Assembly: GCA_947034895.1 (NCBI GenBank)
Contig: OX344761.1
Span: forward strand, 32,810,863 to 32,874,862
DNA from: Rhytidiadelphus loreus
Lineage: Eukaryota; Streptophyta; Bryopsida; Hypnales; Hylocomiaceae
DNA length: 64,000 nucleotides
Direction: 5' to 3'
Positions 13,828-23,454 of the stretch are shown in pieces (the stretch's first letter is position 1; each line of letters opens with the position of its first letter). Position numbers and translations under genes: made by a program. A model generated the notes under the pieces. It was not told the origin of the DNA and did not search any database. It saw only the letters and a list, made by a program, of their open reading frames with translations.

Positions 13828-14250
13828 CGCACACCCAATCCACAAATCAAACCCTTTTTCTCCAATCCCTCCACTAACAACAGGGCAACTTCCTCCTAGT
13901 CCTCTAATCAATCCAAAGCTCCCAAACCTCCATCATCACGCCCACTCCCTCTCCCTCCCATGCTGCTGCGCGCACTACACTAACCTCCAAATGAGAACCT
14001 CCAAACGGGAAACTGCCAACGGGAAATCTCTGTGTCGCTCTTGGAAACTATTGTACTGCTCGATTGGTTAGCGCAAGCTGGGATTGGGGACTGATTGCGT
14101 ATTGAATGAGGAAATGTAAGCTTATTGCATGTAGCATAGGGGTGTTTGGGGATTTGGGGCAACGTAAAGCTTCGAAGCAGGGGTGGAGATGCGAGTTCGA
14201 GGAGAGAGGAGAGGAGAGTGACGACTGAGAGAGGGTTCGAGGAAAGGGAG
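13828..14250 (-). promoter_or_regulatory. 5' leader and promoter region of the DUF300 gene
   Basis: A relatively G+C-rich, pyrimidine/purine-asymmetric stretch immediately upstream of the start codon, sharply different from the A+T-rich flanks, as expected of a plant gene's leader and core promoter. No TATA box was assigned. Confidence 0.4.
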
Positions 14251-15780
14251 GGAGGCGGGCATCAGGGGGAGGAGGTCCGCAAGTGGGGCTAAATTTAGTG
14301 AAATTTCTTCCCAACTAAAGTTAGGACATCTTAACCCCTAAAAGTCCAAGGGGTTTGAACAAAACACAAATGTATTATAAAATATAAGTTCTATAACTTT
14401 TTTGAAGTTTGCATCAAATGAGATAATGTGAATCATGAGAAGTAGAAAGTATTTGTATGGTCAAAATTTTAAAATTATTTTTAGATTCTCTTCAAATGAA
14501 TTTTGAAGATATAACTTCAAAAATTCACCAAAATACAATTTCTATCTTTAGCATTTGAATTTCTTTTTGATTGGTCAAAATTGTGGTTTCTATTGATTTG
14601 TGAAAAAATGCATAAGATCTAGTAATGAGAACATCAACATTTTTTCCAAATAGTAAGTTTTTCAACACTAGCCAATTCTAGACTCTTTGTGCTATATCTC
14701 TTATAATTTTGGTTTGATCGTAGCAATCTTAGTTTTGAATATGCATACTGAAAAACAATCCAATCTCTTAAGAAAAAAAAAAAAAAAAATTGAAAAAAAG
14801 TTTTTTTCTGCCCGAAAATTCTGCCCAAAGTTGGGCACCGACCATAAAATGGTCGCTCATGCGCTTAGGGGTTAATGCAAGCCGTCTTTGCGTTAATTTG
14901 GATGTTAGGGAGAAGATCAAAGGAGTTATTAATCCTAAAAGGATGAGACCTATCACCAAGGAACTTTGTCAAAAATGATCCAATTTTTTGGACAAATAAG
15001 TGTGTTCTTCATTTCTACAATAATCTTGAGAGTCATTCATTGGCTACTTCTTAGCCTCAATATTTTTATTGCACTATTGTCTTTTGACGATGGGGGGCGG
15101 TTTGCAAATGGGGCTAAATTTAGTAAAATTTGTACCAAACTAGGACACAAGAGGGAGAGTTGGAATAGTGCAAGATGTCTTTGCATTAATTTGGATACTA
15201 GAGAAAGATCAAAGGATTTTATTAATCTTGAAAGGATGAGATCTATCACCAAGGTACTTTGTCAAAAATGATTCAATTTGGGGGACAAATAAGTGCATTC
15301 TTTATTTTTACTAGTAATCTTGAAAGTCATCCATGGACTACTTCTTGGACTTGATGTTTTTGTTGCAATATTATTATCCTTTGGGAACAAGGGAGGGTTT
15401 GTAAATGGGGCTAAATTTAGTAAAATTTCTACTCAACTGGGACATAAGAAGGAGAGTTGGAATAGTGTACGATGTCCTTGTGTTAATTTTTAAAAATTTG
15501 GATATTAGGGAAAGATCAAAGGACTTATTAATCTTGAAAGGACAAGACCTACCGCCAAGGTACTTTGTCAAAAATGATCCAATTTTTTGGACAAATAAAT
15601 GCATTTTTCATTTCCACAATAATCTTAAAAGTCATTCATCGGCCATTTCTTGGCCTTGGTATTCTTGTTGCAATGTTGTCCTTTGGGAATGAGAGAGGGT
15701 TTGCAAATGGCGCTAAATTTAGTAAAATTTGTACTAAACTAGAACATATAAGAGGGAGAGTTTGAATAGTTGGCAAGACT
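14251..15780. repeat. Tandem array of ~300-bp units
   Basis: Shared landmarks recur. 'gatcaaagga' starts near 14915, 15207 and 15514, with a partial unit near 16086. 'ggggctaaatttag' starts near 14286, 15111 and 15407, and as 'ggcgctaaatttag' near 15709. The spacing is about 292-307 bp. Each unit also contains 'ctttgtcaaaaatgat.caa' and a 'ggacaaataa.tgc' block. The first unit is split by the element at 14331-14875. Reading frames across the units are interrupted and not conserved, so the array is taken as non-coding satellite-like DNA. Confidence 0.75.
14331..14875. mobile_element. TTAA-flanked non-autonomous DNA transposon (545 bp)
   Basis: Begins TTAACCCCTAAAAG and ends CTTAGGGGTTAA, so the ends are inverted repeats of about 11 bp flanked by TTAA. 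The outside flanks ('..aactaaagttaggacatc' and 'tgcaag.cgtctttgc..') match successive parts of one ~300-bp array unit, so the element was inserted into a pre-existing repeat. It has no transposase frame. TTAA target duplication and CCC-starting ends are hallmarks of piggyBac-type elements. Confidence 0.6.
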
Positions 15781-18600
15781 TCTTTGAGTTAAGACAACTA
15801 CATCTAAAACCAACACCTTCCTAAAATCAACATCTACAAATTTTTGCATAAAATATACTCACACTGTTTGCTAGTGTCAAGTTTTGAAAATACCTATTTT
15901 CAACACTTTCAGAATTTATAATTTATTTATATGGTGTCTAAAAACCGCATTCTAAAAGAATCTAGAATTTTCTTTTGAATGCCAACAAAACCTCACAAAA
16001 AAATTCAATATAATAATGGAATCATGTTGAATTGCTTATTTTGTTGGTTTCAGACTTACTTATCTTAATTTATATATTAGGGAAAGATCAAAGGACTTAA
16101 TTCTAATAGGTGGCAATTTATCACCAAGGTACACTTTGTCAAAAATGATTCAATTTTTGGACAAATAAGTGCATTCTTTATTTCTATAGTAATTTTGTAA
16201 ATCATCCATGAGCCACATTTTGGTCCCAATGTCCTTATAGAGGTAAGGTATTCTTGCTTTTTGATATGTATTCAAAATGTTTTAAATTTTCACAAATGGA
16301 TAGTCTCATAATGAGAAATAGTTAGATGTAGGTGAATATTTTTGTAATTGTCAAAGATTTGAAGAAAAGACACTAAATTTGTACAATGTTTTGGTCATTG
16401 ACCTAGTTGACTTCTTATGTTTTGGTCAAATACTATAATTTTTTTTATCTATAAAAAGAACAATAAACTAAAATTATTATGCTTCATTTCACTAGTTGAT
16501 TCTAGAACCAAAAAAAAGCATTTTCAATCCTAGAATTAGACTAATAAGGATAAGTAGTTTGAAAAATATGATGAGATTAAAAAGAACTACCTTATTTGGT
16601 AATCATGTTTGATAAAAAATACTTTTGAAAATAGGTGCTTGAAATTTGGCAAAACTATTTTTACAATATAATTTGTTAGGAATTTCTTTTTTGCCAAGTA
16701 TTTTTATTTTGAAGCATCTCCCAAATCACTTTTTTCAACTTTAATTGATTATTTCATGGAAAATGTCAACCTTGGCCTCTAAGTATAATAGGTATAGTAT
16801 TATTAGGGGACAAAGGAATCATAACATTGATTTTCAAGTCTCATGAGGATGCTCATTTGACAATCAAATACAACATTTATTTTAGAATCTAACTCGATTA
16901 TTCCTATTGCCATCTTATACGACATTTGTTTAGGAAAAATTACTTTTAATTTAGCAAATTTAGTTATGAAAATGAATCCATACTCTTTTGAATATTATTC
17001 ATGTTATTTTTGTACAAAAATTGAAGTATCATAAGAATACTCAATGTGAGAATTATCCCTTTTTGGGGGGGCGAAATGGAGCTAGAAAGCACCATTTAAT
17101 AGTGAAAATCTTTTTTTCGCCAAAAAAAAGTAATCTTTTTTTGCCATAAAAGTTTCAATCCAATTTAAAATATGGATGAAATTGTCAAATTTGGATGAAA
17201 AAGAGTGTATGAATTTGATTGAAAAGTGTTTTATGGTGCAAAAGATGAATGTACGAAGAAATAAAATGTTTCACCAAATTTTAAGTGATTGCCATCCTAG
17301 CACTTTTAAAAAAATTAAAAAAAAAGTTGTTTGTGACTATGCAATCAAGTTCTATAAGGTATTTAATTGACAAAAAACATAACTAATCTTATACACATTG
17401 CACTATAATAGGCATTTATATTTACGTATAGTAATTAGCATCATATGGCATTCCAAAGATCATTTCTAGTATATTCTTCGCTTGCATATCTTCCATCTAT
17501 TAAAGTGAATTATTTTTTCCTTTCTAACTTTGAAATATGTCTTTCAAATGTCAATGTACCTTAAAGTAGGAAAAATTGAGTGATTACAAATTCACTTCTC
17601 CACATAGCTTATTAAACAAAAGACTATCTATTCAACTTTTGGATAGTGAATGAACACAAACAAATTCAAAAAATCTATCTACAAATCTTAAGCCTTTTAT
17701 AATTAATATGTGCAATATTCAAACACCATTTTAAGACTTCACCTTAGTTTATCTTAGTTTTAATTATGTGTTAGCATAAAATCATATTTTAGTAATTAAC
17801 AATTATGGATGTTAGTGAAAATGGACCCAAAATTGTAAAATCACATCTTATCATTGATTGCAATGGTTGCTCTCAATTTTAAATTCTTTTAACTTGATAA
17901 GGTAGCCAACCCATACCTGATCACCCTACTATTCTTGACCAATAGACTATTGTAATTCCAACCATAGATTGTTGTAGTTCAAAGAGTTCGAGGAGCAATT
18001 CTGTCACATTATGATCGGTTGCAAGGCCATGAATATTGTAACCGGCCCTTGGTCGACTTTGCAATCACCATTGTAGGTCGAAAAGAATCTTTTACTAAAA
18101 AATTCATAGTAATTATGTTTTGTGTAAAAAAAATTCTTGGAAAAATATGTAATCTTTCCAAATTCTATTTCTATACATGAGAAAAATTTGGCACTCAAAA
18201 ACTTGTGCTCCAAATATGCATAATTGCTTAAGTGATCAAGTATGGGTTGGCTCCTATAGATAAATTTTTAAGAAAATCCTTTTAATTTTTTTATTTTGTA
18301 GTTGATTAATTTTGTATTTCTTTCCTCTCACAATCTAACTCAAAATTCTCCAAGTCCAAGTGCAAATTCAAAATTTTCAAATTTAATCAACTAATTGCAA
18401 AATAATACATTCCTCCATTTCCTCCTATCCAAAGGTAAAAATTGTTGGAGAATATTCTTTAGAGTTGGAACAAAATATTTGCTTGGTAATAGAGTAAACA
18501 TGAAAACTACAAAAATGAGTGTTCTTTTCTTAAAGCGGTTGATGAATGGCTTTGATTTTTCATTGTTCACTGTAAAAACAAAGAATTCACCTTCCTATTG
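15781..18600. other. Gene-free A+T-rich stretch
   Basis: Contains a partial copy of the ~300-bp array unit at about 16075-16215 and otherwise only A/T-rich sequence. No gene or RNA was recognised. Confidence 0.5.
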
Positions 18601-18602
18601 GT

Positions 18603-18659
18603 CCAATAATCCAAGCATTTTGGTTACTACCTTGGTGATGGGGCCACGTCCTTATAAAA
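18603..18659 (+). promoter_or_regulatory. Putative core promoter of MAF1
   Basis: CCAAT at 18603-18607, a CACGTC element near 18645 and TATAAAA at 18653-18659 occur in the expected order just where the sequence changes from A+T-rich to a G+C-richer leader. This would place transcription start near 18685 and leave a ~530-nt 5' UTR before the ATG at 19222. No expression evidence is available here. Confidence 0.45.
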
Positions 18660-19221
18660 CACCAACCGACACACGGTCATGAGCCCCTCAATCATCCCAC
18701 GTTGCCAGGCATAGCCCCCCTGTCAGCCTAACCCCGATGATTGGCACAACTGGACTGGTCTCCGTGTTCATGGGAAGATTCGACGGCACATTCAATAAGT
18801 TTATTCCACGGTCGTACACTGCTCTTCTTTCCTTCCCCGTCAGGCCGTCACCCTCCTCCTCACCTTCGCCAACTTCGCCATAGCCCGGCTTTTCCCCCAC
18901 TCACTTACTCCGCCATAGCCATCTCCGCCACAAGTCATCTTCGCCATAGCCGCTTCTTGTACTGCACCCGCACATCCTAGCTCTCCGCGCGACCACGTTT
19001 TCAACCTGCGGAATCAAAACGGCGGACTCTCCAAGGAAAAAACTTTTCTCCTCGTGGCGTACACCTCTGGTTCTTGCGCATCCCGAGCTGCGATCTGACG
19101 TACGTGCAGGATCACATTTAAGTTGGTGATCTCGCGCGCCCACTCCTACTCTGCGGGCTTGTACCGTTTTCAGTTCGTTTCTGCTATATGTCCCCGTCGT
19201 TTTCTCCGACGGCCCCGAATT

Positions 19222-19557
19222 ATGAAGTTCCTCGAATACACGCCACTCGCTCGGTAACCCTCGGATTCTCCTCAGACTCTCATGATGATTGCCTCTTCTC
19301 GATTTTATGTATCTTGTGTTTGTATATTTCGTGCCGTTTTTATTGGAGATGTTTGGAGATGTTTTTTGTTGCCATGCTGTGGTCTCATCTGATTTTCAAA
19401 CCCTATTGTGGCAGAATAAACTCGTTTCTGTGTCATGTGGATGTGGGAGGATGCATGATTCAAGGTGTCATGGAGGCATACTCTTGTACGTTTTTCAGTC
19501 TTTTCTTGTAGTTTGTTAATTCTAGTTTGGTAGGTGTATGCGGTCTCCTCGCGATCC

Positions 19558-19588
<31 letters not shown>

Positions 19589-22529
19589 TTAAGGTTTGTT
19601 CCTTTTCTGTGACGGTGTTTGTGTGAAATTATAGCGTCTTTTGGTAAGAGAATAAGTTAGGTTTCGTTTTTTACACTTAATGTGTGGTCACTACTTGCGT
19701 TTTTGTTGTCAAGAGGTTTCGGTTTTTGATTGCAATAGCTGTTATATTTTTCTGTGATTGAATTGTAGTGTATTTTGGCAAGAGAGTATGTTAGGTTGAG
19801 TTCACATATTTCGAATTTTAACAATATAAAGAATAGAGTTCGTGTTAACGCTTAGCGTCTTCCATTGTAGTGAGTTTTGAAAAACTGAATTAGCTGGGTT
19901 TTTCGCAGGCAAACTTGCAGGAGTCGATAAAAAGTTGTCGCGGAGTTTGGAGCAAGAGGTTGATTTTTTAAACTTGTTTTGGTCTGTGATCTCATATTTT
20001 AGATCTGATTTGTTGATTTGATGAATTTCTTTGTTGACTGTATTGCTTGATGCAGGTTTAGACTTCTTTCTTTGTTGTTTGTTCTTGCAAATGACTTCAG
20101 CTTCCACGAGGAAGTTCTTTACCTGGACGTGTATCAGTAACTCTTGTATGACCTTTTCACAGGTGGTGGATTCGTTGGCATATTCCCCGTTAGACCTTTC
20201 CACCTCTCCCGTTGGACCGCTCTCTAATACTGCAAGGTAATTGTCTTTTCTTCCAGGTTGTGGAAGAGCTCGAGGGCCGAAGTTTTAATTATTCGTTGGT
20301 ATCCTCGCGGAAGTTCCTGTGCCATGTACATTCATAATTTGGTTGAAGGGAGTGAGGAATTATTGTTCTCATGTTAGAGAATTGTTTCTTTGTGCTTGAC
20401 TGACCGTGGCGTTGTTCAAACGTACAAGGAAGAAAGGATGAGGATGAAGTCGTTCTTAGATTAGCCCCGTGGCTTGTCAATTCCTGACTCCTTCAATGTT
20501 AGCTTGTGTGCGAGTCAAAGCTGGTTCCACGTCTCTTAATTAGTTTTAGTTCCCTCTTTCTGCATTTTCTGTGATTATGTTCACCCCTTTGTTCAATTGT
20601 TTTCAGTCGCAGGACACTGATTCACCTGATTCTGACCTTGAATCATATGTATCCTGACTACGATTTCAGGTAATGGCATCATTCAATGTATGTATCTTTT
20701 ATGGTTTTTCCATTGTGCTCTCCTCGACAATCACCGAAGGAGGCATTTACTATTCAGGTTCTTGTGTTTTATGTGTTTTTAGTCTAGTTTAGGTTAACAT
20801 GGGTACTGTTAGTGCCTACATGGCCGGCAACCCATTTTATTGAAAGGAATTAGGAAGTGGTGTCAATGGTTGACAAGCGGTATATAACCGTTGCTCCTGA
20901 AGGAGCTGAGAGTTCAAGTCTCTCCATTTCCTATTATTTCCTGTGTAGAGTATCGACCAGGTTTGTCGATCAGTTTGTTCATGTTTGGGTAAAGGCGAAA
21001 GTTAAGTAGACTAACATTTTGATATTCTCATGTCCATATACTCACCAGTATGTTGCGACCTCACCACTTTACTAAAGAACATGGAGTTCTGGCTGCAAAG
21101 CAGAAGATTGACGTATCTTTGGTTGAGGCATCGAAGGTAGAAAATGAACTGTTGCCAATCATCTCATTTTGACGTCTTGTCTTATCCTACTCTTTTTCTG
21201 GATCAGATCTGTTGATTAATATACTTGCCAAATCTATTGGATAGTTGTGTTTGTCCATTGAGTAAAGTCTGTCACAGGATTATTGCACCTAATCCTTGGC
21301 AGAATCGTGTCTGGTGTTTTATTTTAAGAAGCATCTTCTTGAAATCTATAAATCAACGCATTTAGACTACATTCAAGTTGTCTGTCGCTGATACTTGATG
21401 CTGGACATTCAAGTTTTCGGAGGGTGGGTTTGTTTTAACACATTTCGAATAACAGATATGGTCTGTAGAATCTGGTGAAGAAACAACATTGATCGACAGC
21501 ATTTGGAGCGGCATTGACCAGGTTAGTGGAACACCGTTTGAGAATGATGGAAGTGATTCGTTGATTCGAACATCGACATGCTTAAAAAATTGCAACGACT
21601 GTCTCCTATCTGAATAAACATGTTCACCGCCTATCAGGTCATCAACTTGGAGGAATGTGAAGTGTACAGCTACTCGCCTGATGCTGAAGGAGATCCTTTT
21701 GCTGACACTGGCAGCATGTGAGTTCCAACAGACATATACGTGCAATATTTTTGAGCTGACAGTATTATACCTCGTCTGTTCTGACCGTTCTTACTTTTCT
21801 AGTGATCATGTTTAGTTTAAGAACTTTTTGAAATTTGCTCTGTGAATATGCATGTGATGTCCTCTAGACTTCGAGGTCAAAGGTTCATGTACTGGAAGCT
21901 GGGCAAATCTTCTGCTTTGAATCTCTAGCGACCATGAATATGGTTGTTTTGAAGTAATATCGAACCATGAAAATGGTTGTGATGCGGTCATACCAGGGCT
22001 ACTACACCAGATCCCATCAGAACTCTGAAGTTAAGCGCCTTTGGGCCGGCATAGTACTGGGAGGGCGACCTCCCGGGAAGTCCCGGTGCTGCATCCAGAT
22101 TTACTTCTTAATGTTGTATGCTTTTCTGTGCCCTTAGATGGTCCTTTAACTACTTCTTCTACAACAAGAAACAAAAGCGTGTTCTCTACTTCAGTTCGCG
22201 ATGCACTAGGTAATCTTCATATTCACTACTTTTAGTAGACACAGCATTGGGTGAAATGCTTTGAACGCTACACGGGCAACACTGCTAGGTTTATCTCTGT
22301 CCTGCATATTTTACTCCATCATCCTCTCTGAGCGACTTTTATGTTCTATTCATATCAATTTCCAGCAGGAGTTGAAGGTCTTTGATAGAGTGGATATTCG
22401 AGCTTTTGAATCAATGTGTTGTTGGGTGGCATTTGTTGCAGCAAGCAATCCATAGACAATTCTTCTAGTGACGATGGATCTGGCGACTGGGACTTAGACT
22501 TCGTGGATGGCATGGACCTTGAAGGCTGA
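19222..22529 (+). CDS. MAF1: MAF1, repressor of RNA polymerase III
   Basis: Ten exons in continuous phase: 19222-19253, 19415-19485, 19909-19958, 20163-20236, 20607-20669, 21049-21136, 21456-21521, 21638-21717, 22138-22209 and 22442-22529. They total 684 nt, giving 227 aa. Family landmarks in order are MKFLEYTPL at the N terminus, EAYSCKLAG.DKKLSRSLEQE across exons 2-3, LTLNHMYPDYDFS in exon 5, ECEVYSYSPDAEGDPF in exon 8, IWSFNYFFYNKKQKRV in exon 9, and an acidic DWDLDFVDGMDLEG tail. MAF1 is the conserved nutrient- and stress-responsive inhibitor that binds Pol III and shuts down 5S rRNA and tRNA synthesis; in plants it is a TOR-linked phosphoprotein. Exon 2 ends at T|GTACGT and exon 3 restores the Cys codon, which fixes that junction. 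Several core positions differ from angiosperm MAF1, for example a divergent ARINSFLCHVDVGG segment. Retention of intron 8 would give TGA immediately after exon 8. Introns 5 and 8 contain Pol III RNA look-alikes. Confidence 0.93.
19558..19587. repeat. (GTT)n microsatellite in MAF1 intron 2
   Basis: About ten uninterrupted GTT units followed by a short T run, inside the intron between MAF1 exons 2 and 3. A simple repeat with no other feature. Confidence 0.9.
20853..20932 (+). tRNA. tRNA-like cloverleaf in MAF1 intron 5 (probably not a standard tRNA)
   Basis: The sequence folds by eye into a class-II tRNA shape. The acceptor arm GGAAGTG (20853-20859) pairs with CATTTCC (20925-20931), and two more pairs extend it outward. 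The D arm is GTCA/TGAC with a short loop holding ATGG. The anticodon stem AGCGG/CCGTT has a 7-nt loop TATATAA. A long variable arm GCTCC/GGAGC has a TGAA loop. The T stem GAGAG/CTCTC has loop TTCAAGT. GTTCAAGTC matches the Pol III B box; the A-box region (TGGTGTCAATGG) is a weaker match. Odd points are A instead of T at position 33, a very short D loop, G at position 8 and no close T-run terminator. It may be a decayed Leu/Ser-type tRNA or a tRNA mimic. It lies in sense orientation in the intron at 20670-21048. Confidence 0.5.
21980..22096 (+). rRNA. 5S rRNA-like sequence in MAF1 intron 8
   Basis: Near full-length 5S rRNA (about 117 nt against the usual ~120) in the same orientation as MAF1. 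Recognisable blocks are GATGCGGTCATACCAG at the 5' end, ATCCCATCAGAACT, the A box GAAGTTAAGCG, the intermediate element ATAGTACTGGGA, the C-box region GACCTCCCGGGAAGTCCC, and GGTGCTGCATCC at the 3' end. Helix I closes (GATGC with GCATC). Relative to the plant consensus, helix II AGCAC/GTGCT has become AGGGC/GCCTT (21995-21999 with 22037-22041), and helix III CGGA/TCCG has become CAGA/TCTG (22008-22011 with 22024-22027). Both remain paired. The bulged T of helix IV is missing. The nearest T run downstream is about 25 nt away. It could be a transposed 5S copy, a Cassandra-type LTR remnant, or a 5S mimic like the regulated exon of plant TFIIIA; the paired changes favour a maintained structure. 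Confidence 0.88.
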
Positions 22530-23454
22530 GAAGCGGAGGCTTCCTTTGTGTTGGATGCTTAGCATACTTTGTATTTGTAGCATTTACATAGCACACGGTC
22601 GCTTCTGGTGAATTTGGAAGCAATGTATCATATCTGTACTTCCAGCTTAGAATGACGTGCTTGCCAAGTAGAGTAGAATTCATTTTCATTTCTTGGATTG
22701 ATCATTGAAGGCTGGTGAAAAAACACATCTTTGGGGATGTTAGGTGAGGATCGCTTCCATGCGGCTTTCCTCTATTTTAATTTCCCCTTGTCGTTTAGGC
22801 AAACTGGAAATTCTAGATGTACATCCCTTGCAGTTGCACAATCAGATCTTCATCTTGGAGGCTTTGGATTTGTTTCTCGTAGTGAAATGGCATTTATAGT
22901 TAATGCTCTGATTATATCCGCCGTATTTATCATATGCATGATAAATACGGCTTGTGGTCTACTCCACTGTTTTGTGGTCCTATATTTACTGTGTGCGTGG
23001 CACTAACTTTCCAAAGTGATACACAGTACTATTTAAAATTAGTGAATATTACTGTATTGTACCAATTTGCTCAAAATTTCATTTTATGGTGACAAGAATT
23101 TTCTTCTTTTCCCCTTTACTAATAGGACAAATCAGTGTACTCTTGGGAGGAGCAATTTACCCTAGAACCATGCTAAGTAATGTTATTTCAAATTAGAAAA
23201 AATCAAGAGAAGATGTGCATCCTATTCCAATATAGGTGAACTTTAACTATGAAAAAGGTATGTTTGCACTTGGTATTAGGGGTAACCTTTGCAATGTGAA
23301 TCTGGTGTAGAAGTAGGTCTAAATTTGTTCTCACGAGCTTCAATAATAACACTCTTTAAGATCAAGTGTGAACATATCTGAAAGGAGAGGTTAGTCCTTG
23401 TAGAAATCATCCTTTTTAGTACAACGTGAATTATTGGAGGTTGTCACTGGAGGT
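22530..23454. other. MAF1 3' flank
   Basis: The first few hundred bases after the MAF1 stop keep a genic base composition and probably form the 3' UTR. Beyond about 23000 the sequence turns A+T-rich. No further exon or gene is supported. Confidence 0.5.
22921..22950. repeat. Perfect 13-bp inverted repeat downstream of MAF1
   Basis: CCGTATTTATCAT and ATGATAAATACGG flank a 4-nt ATGC centre, a perfect hairpin of 30 nt about 390 bp past the MAF1 stop codon. It may be a 3'-end structure or a palindromic protein site. There is no poly-U tract after it, so it is not a simple Pol III terminator. Confidence 0.75.

Noticed and set aside
14966..15765. Series of 60-100-aa frames over the ~300-bp array
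   Set aside because: Frames shift between units and contain stops; they reflect the repeated DNA, not conserved coding sequence.
21542..21615. Possible C/D-box snoRNA in MAF1 intron 7 (ATGATGG ... CTGA)
   Set aside because: The C box has a mismatch, there is no terminal stem, and no clear C'/D' pair or guide region could be seen; such short words occur by chance.
21718..22137. 5S-like sequence as part of a Cassandra-type TRIM retrotransposon LTR
   Set aside because: Cassandra LTRs do carry 5S sequence, but I see no TG...CA LTR ends, no target duplication, no primer-binding site and no second LTR in this short intron. Not fully excluded.
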